This document shows positions 54,168-58,369 of a stretch of 64,000 bases of DNA, piece by piece (position 1 is the first letter of the stretch; each line of letters begins with the position of its first letter). Position numbers and translations under genes: made by a program. A model generated the notes under the pieces. It worked only from the letters and a program-made list of their open reading frames with translations, was not told where the DNA came from and searched no databases. The DNA comes from Larimichthys crocea (lineage: Eukaryota; Chordata; Actinopteri; Sciaenidae). The stretch is from contig NC_040026.1 of assembly GCF_000972845.2 (NCBI RefSeq), positions 884,476 to 948,475 of the forward strand. Reading direction: 5' to 3'.

Positions 54168-54897
54168 GAAGTTTGCACTGTGCAGCTATGAGGTTTAGGA
54201 TTGATGGATCTGCAATATTAGCCCTAGAGGAAGTACTATGGAAGAGCAACTATAGATCCAGAGACTTCAGTTGCTGTCGTGGAAACGGGTAATGTACCCA
54301 CGTTTAAATGGTTCTTGTATTTCTAGAAAACGTCCTGCAGTAGCTACGTGAGGCAAAACACTGAACATGAACAACAAACAAACAGGCAAACAGCTGACAC
54401 CGACTCCACAGAAATGCACCAGAACATCTGGGAGACAGGTTCAACTCAACTGATGGAGACCATGATAAAGTTGTGGCAGGGCTGCCACTCAGTAACCATG
54501 TACACGAGAGACCACAGAGACAAATCAATGTAACAACACAGAGAGGATGAAGAATGATCCTGAGGCTTTGATTCAATACTTTGTGTGCAGCACTGTGGTG
54601 AATGTGTAAAGCAGCACTCTTTGCATTGTCCTGTCTAGAAATACAAAACAAAGGTCTTACCAGGGCAGGCCACTGTATGTGTTTGGCCTTGGTCCCCTGC
54701 AGCAGGCCTCCTGCTCCTCCACCTGCTCCTGCTCCTCCTCCTCCTCCTCCTCCTCCTCCTCCTCCTCCTCCTCCTCCTGCTCCCTCCTTCCTCTTGGCCC
54801 AGACCAGCTGGTGCTCCAGTAGAAACAGCTGGAAATCCTCATAGACCTTTACCCACTCTCTCTTCTCCCACTCCTGGTCATCAAACTCCACATATAC
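1389..54897 (-). CDS. jmjd1c: jmjd1c (KDM3C/TRIP8), partial: 18 internal coding exons, both ends outside the window
   Basis: JMJD1C is a large nuclear protein of the KDM3 family. It is known as a putative H3K9me1/2 demethylase and nuclear-receptor/thyroid-receptor cofactor. The spliced reading frame follows the order of the vertebrate protein: an N-terminal block ([15 protein letters not shown]), the [16 protein letters not shown] block, a long disordered Ser/Pro/Gln/His-rich middle, a basic segment ([14 protein letters not shown]), and a Cys-rich zinc-finger region ([21 protein letters not shown]). All 18 exons have AG/GT borders and compatible phases. Their lengths sum to 6735 nt, or 2245 codons, with no internal stop. 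The conserved first exon (start Met) must lie right of 64000, and the LXXLL/JmjC end lies left of position 1. The protein is longer than the human equivalent in the same span, partly because of homopolymer tracts. Matches to JMJD1C-specific blocks argue against KDM3A or KDM3B. Which teleost co-orthologue this is cannot be decided here. Exon numbers below assume one upstream coding exon. Confidence 0.95.
1649..1738 (-). CDS. jmjd1c: jmjd1c coding exon 18 (90 nt, phase 1-1)
   Basis: The exon starts after GATCAG and encodes [20 protein letters not shown], then [10 protein letters not shown]. It is identical or nearly so to vertebrate JMJD1C, including the [21 protein letters not shown] block. 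Donor CACAG|GTATAG. Too short for ORF calling alone. Confidence 0.96.
1739..2144. other. jmjd1c: jmjd1c intron between exons 17 and 18
   Basis: A short intron of 406 bp with canonical GT/AG ends on the minus strand. Nothing else recognised. Confidence 0.7.
2145..2297 (-). CDS. jmjd1c: jmjd1c coding exon 17 (153 nt, phase 1-1), zinc-finger core
   Basis: The exon starts after TTTCAG and encodes [15 protein letters not shown], then [20 protein letters not shown], then [16 protein letters not shown]. It contains the C-X2-C ... C-X2-C-X5-C-X2-C zinc-finger ligands of the KDM3 family, required for function in relatives, and all Cys are intact. This is the most conserved exon in the window. Donor AAAG|GTCAGT. 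Confidence 0.98.
2386..2600 (-). CDS. jmjd1c: jmjd1c coding exon 16 (215 nt, phase 2-1)
   Basis: The acceptor is CCAG at 2601-2604. A second AG at 2583-2584 (CTACAG) would lose RLSYS and break phase. The exon encodes [33 protein letters not shown] and [20 protein letters not shown], then ATWIKKD. This matches the conserved RLSFSKNG..R.DGFS.PDQ.DDEA.SLW block. Donor GATG|GTAAAG. Confidence 0.96.
2601..3613. other. jmjd1c: jmjd1c intron between exons 15 and 16, with (TG)16
   Basis: A 1.0-kb intron. It holds a purine-rich GA stretch (3215-3275) and a pure TG microsatellite at 3343-3374. No further feature recognised. Confidence 0.7.
3343..3374 (+). repeat. (TG)16 microsatellite
   Basis: Uninterrupted TG dinucleotide run in an intron. 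Confidence 0.95.
3614..3815 (-). CDS. jmjd1c: jmjd1c coding exon 15 (202 nt, phase 1-2)
   Basis: The exon starts after TCTCAG and encodes [58 protein letters not shown] and VFCRFYYFR. This is nearly identical to vertebrate JMJD1C. CREC plus the later Cys begin the zinc-binding, Cys-rich region found upstream of the JmjC domain in KDM3 proteins. Donor GACG|GTAAAA. Confidence 0.97.
3816..5033. other. jmjd1c: jmjd1c intron between exons 14 and 15
   Basis: A 1.2-kb intron. Apart from a LINE 3'-tail remnant at 4500-4720 I recognise nothing in it. Confidence 0.7.
4500..4720 (+). mobile_element. 3' tail of an L2/CR1-like non-LTR retrotransposon (fragment)
   Basis: Recognisable teleost LINE 3'-UTR phrases occur in order: GGGAGAGGGATCCCTCCTCT, GAGGTTTCTTCCACC, CCCTGTTAAAAGG, GGGTCTAAGGACAGAGGGTG and TTGTAAAGCCCTCTGAG. 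The tail ends in short tandem repeats (AAATAAAATTGATTTGATTTG), as L2-type elements do. No ORF remains; this is a 5'-truncated copy. The family assignment is from memory. Confidence 0.65.
5034..7530 (-). CDS. jmjd1c: jmjd1c large central coding exon 14 (2497 nt, phase 0-1)
   Basis: This is the biggest exon, about 832 codons after TCCCAG. Conserved islands in order are [140 protein letters not shown] and [14 protein letters not shown]. All are typical of JMJD1C. The spacers are Ser/Thr/Pro-rich with an 8-His/11-Gln run (about 6850-6905) and an RERERERER charged stretch. The basic C-terminal part ([16 protein letters not shown]) is a likely nuclear-localisation signal. It ends ASSS with donor AGCA|GTAAGT. 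The frame also reads upstream into the intron to an ATG at 7572, but exon 13 splices in at 7530. Confidence 0.97.
7665..7827 (-). CDS. jmjd1c: jmjd1c coding exon 13 (163 nt, phase 2-0)
   Basis: The exon starts after GTGCAG and completes Glu, then encodes [20 protein letters not shown], then [20 protein letters not shown] and [14 protein letters not shown] before GTACAG. TGKD.HLHR.F.DP aligns with the human segment. The first half is divergent and resembles a SUMO-type LKQEP site (inference only). Confidence 0.92.
7828..8813. other. jmjd1c: jmjd1c intron between exons 12 and 13
   Basis: A 986-bp AT-rich intron. No repeats or RNA genes recognised. Confidence 0.7.
8814..8986 (-). CDS. jmjd1c: jmjd1c coding exon 12 (173 nt, phase 0-2)
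   Basis: The exon starts after GTGCAG and encodes [40 protein letters not shown] and [17 protein letters not shown], plus GA of a Glu codon (donor AAAGA|GTGAGT). [26 protein letters not shown] and VD.HKE are shared with human JMJD1C. Confidence 0.94.
8987..9410. other. jmjd1c: jmjd1c intron between exons 11 and 12
   Basis: A 424-bp intron, nothing recognised. Confidence 0.7.
9411..9608 (-). CDS. jmjd1c: jmjd1c coding exon 11 (66 codons, phase 0-0)
   Basis: The exon starts after TTTCAG and encodes [16 protein letters not shown], then [20 protein letters not shown], and ends [19 protein letters not shown] before GTGGGT. LGLYPI.WQYPNGT and KWVHPEN.V..EASLRR match the human protein. A continuous antisense frame here is a shadow. 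Confidence 0.94.
9743..10760 (-). CDS. jmjd1c: jmjd1c coding exon 10 (1018 nt, phase 2-0), His/Gln tracts
   Basis: The exon starts after TTCCAG with [20 protein letters not shown], followed by 11 His and 8 Gln residues. Conserved landmarks are [20 protein letters not shown] (about 10085-10145) and the His/Pro-rich [37 protein letters not shown] region. Both are diagnostic of JMJD1C. It ends QQQFLQ|GTCTGA, a weaker donor than its neighbours. An ATG inside the exon (10747) begins a long ORF, but upstream phase continuity shows it is internal. Confidence 0.95.
10761..11454. other. jmjd1c: jmjd1c intron between exons 9 and 10
   Basis: A 694-bp AT-rich intron. No repeat or RNA gene recognised. 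Confidence 0.7.
11455..11806 (-). CDS. jmjd1c: jmjd1c coding exon 9 (352 nt, phase 1-2)
   Basis: The exon starts after TTCTAG and encodes [20 protein letters not shown], then [16 protein letters not shown], and ends at [10 protein letters not shown] plus AG of an Arg codon (donor ATCAG|GTAAGA). The VIDITDD motif matches the vertebrate VIDITNDT block. A short Gln run (QQQQQQG) comes from a CTG/CAG repeat near 11531-11550. Low-complexity and probably disordered. Confidence 0.92.
11889..12440 (-). CDS. jmjd1c: jmjd1c coding exon 8 (552 nt, phase 1-1), polyserine tract
   Basis: The exon starts after GTCTAG and encodes [40 protein letters not shown] and DSENPHKR. It then has a run of about 20 Ser residues (around 12225-12285) before EPNSENELK. 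The [27 protein letters not shown] block matches JMJD1C and looks like a bipartite nuclear-localisation segment next to CK2-type acidic serines. The Ser tract uses mixed TCN codons, unlike the pure Gly tract of exon 2. Confidence 0.95.
12441..12773. other. jmjd1c: jmjd1c intron between exons 7 and 8
   Basis: A 333-bp intron, nothing recognised apart from its splice sites. Confidence 0.7.
12774..13044 (-). CDS. jmjd1c: jmjd1c coding exon 7 (271 nt, phase 0-1)
   Basis: The exon starts after TTACAG with [13 protein letters not shown]. It continues through a Gln/Ser-rich stretch ([15 protein letters not shown]) to [21 protein letters not shown] and ends on the first base of the Asp codon. KGSDSS(I/V)P(D/E)E is conserved in JMJD1C. 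The region is predicted to be disordered. Donor AGAG|GTGAGG. Confidence 0.94.
13306..13338. repeat. perfect short inverted repeat (14-bp stem, 5-nt loop)
   Basis: AAAAATTCAACTAC is followed by TCCAT and then GTAGTTGAATTTTT. The stem is perfect but short and A/T-rich, and no longer hairpin surrounds it. Confidence 0.8.
15756..15797 (-). CDS. jmjd1c: candidate jmjd1c cassette (or alternative first) exon, 14 codons
   Basis: On the minus strand a pyrimidine-rich run (TTTTTTTTTTCTTG) leads to TTAAAG with no intervening AG. Forty-two nucleotides follow, reading [14 protein letters not shown], then a strong donor, CAG|GTACC. Flanking exons 6 and 7 meet at phase 0, so inclusion would add 14 residues without shifting the frame. 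Because it begins with ATG it could instead be the start of a short isoform from an internal promoter. The acceptor-like upstream tract favours an internal exon. Human JMJD1C has no obvious equivalent that I recall. Confidence 0.45.
17096..17239 (-). CDS. jmjd1c: jmjd1c coding exon 6 (48 codons, phase 0-0)
   Basis: The exon encodes [34 protein letters not shown] and [14 protein letters not shown], ending at a good donor (CAC|GTGAGT). It is nearly identical to vertebrate JMJD1C, with an RRRSR basic patch. The next constitutive exon starts with [13 protein letters not shown], as in the human protein. The candidate 14-codon cassette at 15756-15797 lies between them in the same phase. Confidence 0.96.
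17400..17695 (+). repeat. dispersed teleost repeat, copy 1
   Basis: It shares ordered phrases with the segment at 22205-22440: GTCCATTCTGGGCTACCATA versus GTCTGTTCTGGGCTACTGTA, TATGAATAT, and a GGAGCC...CTTAAATCTGACACTTGGGC end versus GAGCCTCCTCAATGTGACAC. These match a repeat common in fish genomes whose class I cannot name with certainty. No ORF. Confidence 0.5.
17846..17872 (+). repeat. (TG)n microsatellite abutting the exon 5 splice donor
   Basis: On the minus strand the donor GT of exon 5 (17874-17873) is followed directly by (AC)n. The array therefore occupies donor positions from +3 onward. Confidence 0.95.
17875..17999 (-). CDS. jmjd1c: jmjd1c coding exon 5 (125 nt, phase 1-0)
   Basis: The exon encodes [35 protein letters not shown] and MVVMNDQ, the most strongly conserved N-terminal block of JMJD1C. 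Its donor (CAG|GTAC) runs straight into a (CA)n array on the minus strand (17846-17872), so the 5' splice site is the edge of a microsatellite. Confidence 0.97.
18168..18273 (-). CDS. jmjd1c: jmjd1c coding exon 4 (106 nt, phase 0-1)
   Basis: The exon lies between TTTCAG and GTAAGC and encodes [19 protein letters not shown], then [16 protein letters not shown], ending with the first base of a Gly codon. The motif [17 protein letters not shown] is characteristic of JMJD1C. The Gly is completed by the next exon. Confidence 0.94.
18481..18578 (+). repeat. imperfect (CT)n / polypyrimidine tract, 98 nt
   Basis: Nearly pure CT/CCT repeats, about 200 nt upstream (transcript sense: GA tract after the acceptor side) of exon 4. 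Confidence 0.95.
19017..19091 (+). mobile_element. single-ended hAT-like transposon remnant
   Basis: It ends in ...GTGGCAGCCCTA (reverse complement TAGGGCTGCCAC), a hAT-type terminus with repeated CGACTAATCG subterminal motifs. The left side runs into poly(A) at 18990-19009 and no matching left end is present. The last 37 nt before the terminus are identical to 57586-57622. Confidence 0.6.
22205..22440 (+). repeat. dispersed teleost repeat, copy 2
   Basis: It begins with GGAACAGTGTGTAGGATTTC and carries the TTCTGGGCTACTGTAGAA and TATGAATAT landmarks in the same order and orientation as the copy at 17400-17695, but with internal deletion. No ORF. Confidence 0.5.
24502..24574 (+). repeat. compound (TG)n-(GA)n microsatellite
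   Basis: A TG run (24502-24530) then a GA run (24539-24574). Confidence 0.95.
24679..24722 (+). repeat. (TG)n microsatellite, interrupted
   Basis: TG run with GC interruptions. Confidence 0.95.
24885..24963. repeat. AT-only palindromic block, about 79 bp
   Basis: Alternating TA runs broken by AATTTA, AATATTA and CTATA. It is self-complementary over most of its length, so it can extrude as a cruciform. Confidence 0.9.
25996..26038 (+). repeat. (AC)n microsatellite
   Basis: Pure CA dinucleotide run of about 20 units. Confidence 0.95.
26888..27001 (-). CDS. jmjd1c: jmjd1c coding exon 3 (38 codons, phase 0-0)
   Basis: The exon lies between TTTGCAG and GTAATA and encodes [20 protein letters not shown] followed by [18 protein letters not shown]. 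This matches the conserved JMJD1C N-terminal block (VTAVEFL.D.QLDFL). It is isolated between a 27.7-kb intron upstream and an 8.6-kb intron downstream. It is too short for simple ORF calling. Confidence 0.93.
28273..29256 (+). mobile_element. hAT-superfamily element with broken BED-finger remnant
   Basis: The 8-bp target duplication GAATGTAG is perfect at 28265-28272 and 29257-29264. The ends are inverted: TAGGGATGTAAACAGTTAAT on the left, TAGGGATGCAAATTATCGAT when the right end is reverse-complemented, each followed by TTAATCG-rich subterminal DNA. Length 984 bp. An ATG at 28489 starts a transposase-like N-terminus that is frameshifted. The catalytic part is missing, so it is non-autonomous. 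Confidence 0.9.
28489..28612 (+). pseudogene. frameshifted hAT transposase N-terminus (BED finger)
   Basis: The ATG frame reads [14 protein letters not shown] and then leaves the BED frame, stopping at 28579. From 28533 another frame reads [20 protein letters not shown], which fits a hAT BED finger starting at its second Cys. The shift falls at the codon where the first Cys is expected and is explained by loss of one base there. A stop follows shortly after the finger. It cannot encode a working transposase. Confidence 0.65.
30467..30499. repeat. perfect 15-bp inverted repeat with 3-nt loop
   Basis: GATTAGGGAGTGTGG, ATC, then CCACACTCCCTAATC. The stem is perfect and GC-balanced, unlike the AT-rich palindromes elsewhere in the window. 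Confidence 0.85.
31704..31743 (+). repeat. (CA)n microsatellite
   Basis: Pure CA run of about 20 units. Confidence 0.95.
32155..32197 (+). repeat. (GA)n microsatellite
   Basis: Pure AG run of about 21 units. Confidence 0.95.
32418..32942. mobile_element. TA-flanked MITE, pogo/Tigger-like ends
   Basis: TA at 32416-32417 and 32943-32944 flanks inverted ends CAGTGGTCCCTTGTTTATCG and, reverse-complemented on the right, CAGTTGTCCCTCGCTATAAC; both continue to CGCGG. Length 525 bp with no transposase ORF. TA duplication and CAGT..TCCCT ends fit the Tc1/mariner-pogo group; the exact family is not certain. Confidence 0.75.
32945..33162. mobile_element. TA-flanked MITE, mariner-like ends
   Basis: The ends are inverted: CACTGTTGCCCATAGAGTTG left, CACTGTTGTCCATAAGGTTG reverse-complemented right, both followed by GAAT. 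It is flanked by TA at 32943-32944 and 33163-33164. At 218 bp it has no coding capacity. Its left TA is also the right TA of the neighbouring MITE. Confidence 0.75.
33851..33892 (+). repeat. (CA)n microsatellite
   Basis: Pure CA run of about 21 units. Confidence 0.95.
37152..37374 (-). mobile_element. tRNA-derived SINE with 19-bp target duplication
   Basis: CCTCTTCTATGGAATCTTT occurs exactly at 37133-37151 and 37375-37393. On the minus strand the element begins GGTGTCGATTGGCTTGGTTG, with a tRNA-like A box (TGGCTTGGTTGGTAGAGC) and a B-box-like GGTTCCAGTCG. It continues through CCTTTGCTGCATG, a CT array (GA on plus, 37230-37266) and CCTGTCACTCTTCAGCTGTC, ending in an AATAAAG-containing A/T-rich tail. 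Clearly a pol-III SINE. Confidence 0.85.
37533..40140 (-). mobile_element. 5'-truncated L1-clade LINE
   Basis: The repeat TGGATAAATGTGTGT flanks the insertion at 37518-37532 and 40140-40154 (one base of overlap is ambiguous). The minus-strand 3' end has AATAAAGAGTTTTT followed by an A run, consistent with target-primed reverse transcription. About 2.6 kb remains: part of the reverse-transcriptase domain and all of the C-terminal region. ORF1, the endonuclease and the start of RT are lost to 5' truncation. Confidence 0.9.
37734..40138 (-). pseudogene. LINE ORF2 fragment (reverse transcriptase), one in-frame stop
   Basis: Frame from the truncation point: [20 protein letters not shown], ...[58 protein letters not shown], then TAG at 39540-39542, then GCCLSP and [11 protein letters not shown] (catalytic FADD at about 39408-39419). 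A C-terminal zinc knuckle ([19 protein letters not shown], about 38086-38145) marks the L1 clade. Apart from the TAG (normally CAG, a C-to-T change) the frame is open for about 800 codons, so the insertion is young. Confidence 0.9.
40820..40912 (-). mobile_element. SINE fragment, same family as 37152-37374
   Basis: On the plus strand GGACAGCTGAAGATAGACAG and GAAAGGGG..GAGAGAGGGGAATGACA..GAGCAAAGGCC match the 3' half of the SINE at 37152-37374 (GACAGCTGAAGAGTGACAGG). The tRNA-like head is missing. An A-rich tail on the minus strand precedes it. Confidence 0.6.
44973..45038 (+). repeat. (GT)33 microsatellite
   Basis: Pure GT run of 66 nt. Confidence 0.95.
46886..46957 (+). repeat. (GT)36 microsatellite
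   Basis: Pure GT run of about 72 nt. Confidence 0.95.
47621..47769 (+). mobile_element. tRNA-derived SINE, plus orientation
   Basis: It starts GGGGCACTCTGGTAGTTCAC with TTGGTAGAGC (A-box region) and a degenerate B box. It continues CTGTCTCACT...CCTGATTTTCCTGTCCATCT and CAGCTGTCACTGTCC, the same layout as the SINE at 37152-37374 but in inverted orientation. It ends near AACAAAGCGTTAAA. Confidence 0.65.
49732..49827 (+). repeat. (CA)48 microsatellite, longest in the window
   Basis: Ninety-six nucleotides of uninterrupted CA. A (TG)n array at 50044-50093 lies 216 nt downstream in inverted relation. Confidence 0.95.
50044..50093 (+). repeat. (TG)25 microsatellite
   Basis: Pure TG run of 50 nt, complementary to the CA array at 49732-49827. 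Confidence 0.95.
51825..51956 (-). mobile_element. tRNA-derived SINE, minus orientation (second family)
   Basis: The minus strand begins GGGGCGACCATAGCACAGTG with GTAGAGTGGGTTGTCCAATA, then a B box (GGTTTGATCCC). Near its end it carries GTGCCCTTGAGCAGGGCATA, a phrase common to teleost SINEs. It differs from the 37152 family. The anticodon-loop region and lack of a mature acceptor structure exclude a functional tRNA gene. Confidence 0.7.
53454..53844. mobile_element. MITE-like element with terminal inverted repeats
   Basis: TGTTTCCACCGCATGGT at the left pairs with the right end read in reverse complement (TGTTTCCACTGCATGGT), 16/17. Internal DNA starts with CAGCTCGGCTCCACTCCACT, typical of an abundant fish repeat. 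About 390 bp, no ORF. Superfamily not determined because the flanking duplication is unclear. Confidence 0.6.
54661..54897 (-). CDS. jmjd1c: jmjd1c coding exon 2 (79 codons, phase 0-0), with polyglycine insert
   Basis: The exon opens after CAG with [22 protein letters not shown] and ends at KHIQWPAL before GTAAG, both conserved in vertebrate JMJD1C. Between WAKRKEG and LLQGTKAKH there is a Gly/Ala-rich insert. Its core is 15 consecutive GGA codons, flanked by Gly/Ala codons. The human protein has a short polar stretch here. The pure codon run (plus-strand cct repeats 54734-54778) looks like recent trinucleotide slippage inside coding sequence. Confidence 0.95.
54734..54778 (+). repeat. (CCT)15 coding triplet repeat
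   Basis: On the minus strand this reads (GGA)15 in the glycine frame of jmjd1c exon 2. It is perfect, so likely polymorphic. Confidence 0.9.
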
Positions 54898-55530
54898 CTG
54901 CAAACACAGAGAGACAATGTTCACTAACAACATCACGACACAAAGACACTGTGAGATGAGCTGTGGACAGAGATACGTGTACACAGAGCAGTTTGTAACA
55001 TCCGTTAACACCTAGACTCATGTTAAAACATTAAACACCTGTTTCCCAACACATAATAACAGTAATAGGAGGAGGAAGGAGGAGGAGGAGTGAAAAAAGA
55101 AGGGGGAGGAGAAGGAAATAAATAAGGAGGAGGACGAGGGGCTAAAGGAGAGTAAAGAGATGAAGGAACAGAAGGACGAAGTGGAGGAAGAGAGGAGAGG
55201 AAGGGTAATGTGGGATAAATCATGTAGAGCAGGTGACACAGACACATGTATGTACATTTATATTTAAACTTCAGGGTGTACATCACACTGTACATACAAC
55301 CAAGTCAAGGGTGCTTTAAAACAATACACTTCTGAACAATACACTTCTGACTGACAGAGTGTGTGTGAGTGAAGCAGCAGCTGTTTGAAGTCATCATACT
55401 CAATTCAGTTTGATCAGTCAACACGAGCACACACATTCGAACATCTCACTGCTGAAGCCTTTCAATGGACTGCAGTAATACACACAATCCACTGAGTGCT
55501 GTTTATGAGAGTGAGTGTGTGTGTGTGTGT

Positions 55531-55561
<31 letters not shown>

Positions 55562-57430
55562 CACACATCAGCCGTCCTTCTCTCCTCATCTCGTCATTCC
55601 ATCCTCACTCATTCCTCTGTCTGATCTTACTCTCCCCTGTTCCCTCATTCCCTGTTCCATATATCTCACCCATCCCCCACCCTTCCATAGGCATGGAGAG
55701 GAAGTGGGATCAACGAGTGCATCTCTCCTCATTCAGCCTCCACCCTCCCCCTCTCCATAATGGACTACTGCAGTCAACTGAGTGTTCAGTCGCAGCCAGC
55801 AGGCACCGAGGCCAGCTACCTCTCAGCCCGTCCTCCTTTGTTTACTGCGACCGCGCTCTCTCCATTTATTACCACCTCCATCTATCAAACATGAAGGATG
55901 CTCCACCACCTCCACGTCCATCGATTATTGATCCGTCTGTGCATTTCACTTGTTTCGGTAGCATTCATTCCAGGATGCTGCTCCCTCCACCCTCGTCTCA
56001 TCTAATCCATCTCACGTGCTCCGCCATCCTTTCATCTCTAATTCATTTCAGACAACAGAGGTTAACCTCCATCTGTCACCGTCTCACTTCAGGTGATTGT
56101 CATTAACATCTGCCATTAATTCCCTCTGATTAACAACATGAATTATTTCCTCTAACCAATGCTGAGCAGGATTAAAATGATCCCAACGAAGAAAGGAGCC
56201 GATCTGTTCCCACTGATTCTAATACACATGTTCAATCAGAAGAATAGAATCAATGCAGTAACGTGTTACTGAAGAATTAGATACAAATCCATGTTCACTT
56301 TCTGTTTTCAACATTTGTCCTCACAACCAGTCCTCAACAGGAAACCAGTTTAACACACTTCTGTTCTTAATGGATCATCCTGCAGAGAGGTCTTCTGCCC
56401 CAGTTTGACCCTGAGCTGGTTCTACCATTCCAAATTTAGCAGCCAGAGACACTCTGAATGACAAACAGCAGGCTGTGTTATTGACATGGACAAGTTCTGC
56501 TTAAGATGATACGGGATTCAGAAAATAGAGACACTTTCATTCAGTCTTTCAGTTCCCTGTGCAGCCAAACCTCTGTCAACGGCCATTCCAGTGTGTGTGT
56601 GTGTGTGTGTGTGTTTTCTTGTAATAGCCTAAACTTGCATTCATGCCACACACAAAGACACACACTCATGTATATGCATATTTCAACATGAAATCCAGGA
56701 CATTAGAAGTCAATGAAATGTTGGCCCGGGGCCAATAGCAGACCATGTAGGGTCAGGAAATGACAGGGCTGTGCTGAAAACAACAACAGAGACAAGAATC
56801 ACACAAGTAGCCATTATCACTGCACGTTCATCACTGTCTGTGCAAAGAGTGTGACACAAGAAACACAGGTGATGAAAGGTTTTGTTTTGATGTGAAGAGA
56901 CAAAGAGAAAGAAGAGCTGAACCTTTGTGGGTGGATGAACTCCCCTGGGCGATGTTAGCAAATGTTAGCAAAAAGGAAACTAAGATGAAAACATGAAAAC
57001 AGAGCAGGTCTTTGGTTTGAATCCAGCACAGCTGATTGAAAACAAATGACGGGACCAGCAGCCTTACAAGAATAAGACGAGGACCTATGATCTGAATGTG
57101 AAAAATACTAAAAGGCGTTATTAACCCTGAAATAAGTGATTTTATGGCCACTTGGTGGCAGCAGAGCAGCAGTCGTCACAGCACTGACATATCACTACAA
57201 GCAGTGCTTCAATTGGCTTTTGTAAGGGGAAGCCCTTCTTCACTCAGTGGTCAATATCTCTCAAAACATTTGTATAATAATACATATTTTATCAGTTTAT
57301 AACCTAGTTATTTATATCTCACATCAATTCACATATTAGCAACTTATTATTTAGCCAACATTTCACCATCAAGCTACACTGCAATTTGGAAAACTGATAA
57401 CTACTTGTAAAAGGTAGCATTAGCACCAGT

Positions 57431-57517
57431 GCTGGGGAGAGGTCACACGAGGGGATCCTCCCACACCGTGCGGCTGTCCCTGACCCGCCGAGTTGAAAGC
57501 CCCGGCAGACTGCGCGG
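57431..57517 (-). pseudogene. 28S rRNA D2-region fragment, copy 1
   Basis: The minus strand reads CCGCGCAGTCTGCC...TTTCAACTCGGCGGGTCAGG, then GACAGCCGCAC..TGTGGGAGGATCCCCTCG and GACCTCTCCCC. This follows the teleost 28S D2 (expansion segment 7) sequence as I remember it. It starts at the junction CCGCAACTT|CCGCGCAGTC, where normal 28S would continue with GGTGGGGT. The piece is far too short for rRNA function. Confidence 0.7.
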
Positions 57518-57585
57518 AAGTTGCGGAAAAATCGTAAAGAAATGCAAAAACAAAAAAACAAACAAACAAACAAAAAACGACATAA

Positions 57586-57622
57586 CGACATAATCGTGAC
57601 TAATCGACTAATCGTGGCAGCC
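57586..57622 (+). mobile_element. hAT-like terminal segment, identical to 19052-19088
   Basis: Thirty-seven nucleotides ending GTGGCAGCC are identical to the terminus at 19052-19088. The following CAT replaces CCTA, so the very tip is mutated or differs by subfamily. No partner left end located. Confidence 0.55.
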
Positions 57623-57879
57623 ATACTTAACAGTTAGTTAACTGAACAATTTTATAACCGACATTTTATGTTTCTGTGACCTTGTCAAATTCTGACCAAA
57701 TAAAATTATCTTTTTATTTGTAGGAAAAAAATCTCTCTTTACAGAAACTCTCAAGCAGTTTGTGTTCTTATTAGGGCTGCCAGCAAGCAGCTGATCTGAC
57801 CATTACCTTTCAGCTTGAAGTATGAGCTAACTGAAAATAAAAACAACAAGATGATAGCTCATTAACCCTTTAATGAGAG

Positions 57880-58064
57880 TCCACGGCCCCGGGAAACGGC
57901 GAGGTCCGGGCGCTGTAAACGCAGAGCCGGTCGCGGCGCACCACCTCGGAGGAAATGTGCCCGGCGGGGGCCAGCCAGCGCCGGGGAGAGGTCCGACGAA
58001 GGGATCCTCCCGCACGGTGCGGCCGTCTCTGACCCGACTTTAATCCCCCGTGCAGACTGCGCGG
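57880..58064 (-). pseudogene. 28S rRNA D2-region fragment, copy 2 (longer)
   Basis: The minus strand reads CCGCGCAGTCTGCACGGGGG..., GACGGCCGCACCGTGCGGGA, GGATCC, GACCTCTCCCCGGC, GGCCCCCGCCGGGCACATTT, CCTCCGAGGTGGTGCGCCGC, GACCGGCTCTG, and after a deletion TTACAGCGCCCGGACCTCGC and CGTTTCCCGGGGCC. These blocks follow the order of fish 28S D2. It shares the GCGGAAGTTGCGG junction (plus strand) with copy 1, so both copies come from one chimaeric repeat. Confidence 0.75.
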
Positions 58065-58236
58065 AAGTTGCGGTGATTGGTTAAGATTGCAACACCCCTG
58101 AATTCACGGGGATTCACTGAAGTTGCGTTGAAGTTGCAAATTGCAACATCGTGAATTCCTGGAGGATCTGTGTTATGGTATCATTTACAGTACAGTCAGG
58201 CCTGACGCCGATTACCACTACTGCGCATGTGTGTAG

Positions 58237-58292
<56 letters not shown>

Positions 58293-58369
58293 CACAGAAA
58301 GGCAGACGCGGCAGTGGAAGCTGCAGCCACAACGTAACCTATTTCTAATTTAAAAAAAGACGAAAAACA

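Larger units (their letters stand above)
40155..54660. other. jmjd1c: jmjd1c giant intron, exon 2 side (40.2-54.7 kb)
   Basis: No exon recognised. Contents: SINEs at 40820-40912, 47621-47769 and 51825-51956, a TIR element at 53454-53844 and dense CA/TG arrays (44778-44813, 44973-45038, 46458-46489, 46886-46957, 48232-48263, 49517-49551, 49732-49827, 50044-50093, 54119-54164). Segments 42000-44700 and 45100-46400 show nothing I recognise. Confidence 0.7.

Noticed and set aside
54304..55011. 235-codon minus-strand frame with a start Met at 55011
   Set aside because: Only 54661-54897 is coding (jmjd1c exon 2); the flanks are intron read through the splice sites.
55465..56106. 213-codon open frame on the plus strand
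   Set aside because: It starts in a GT array (Cys-Val repeat) and continues in pyrimidine-rich DNA; no domain and no splice structure.
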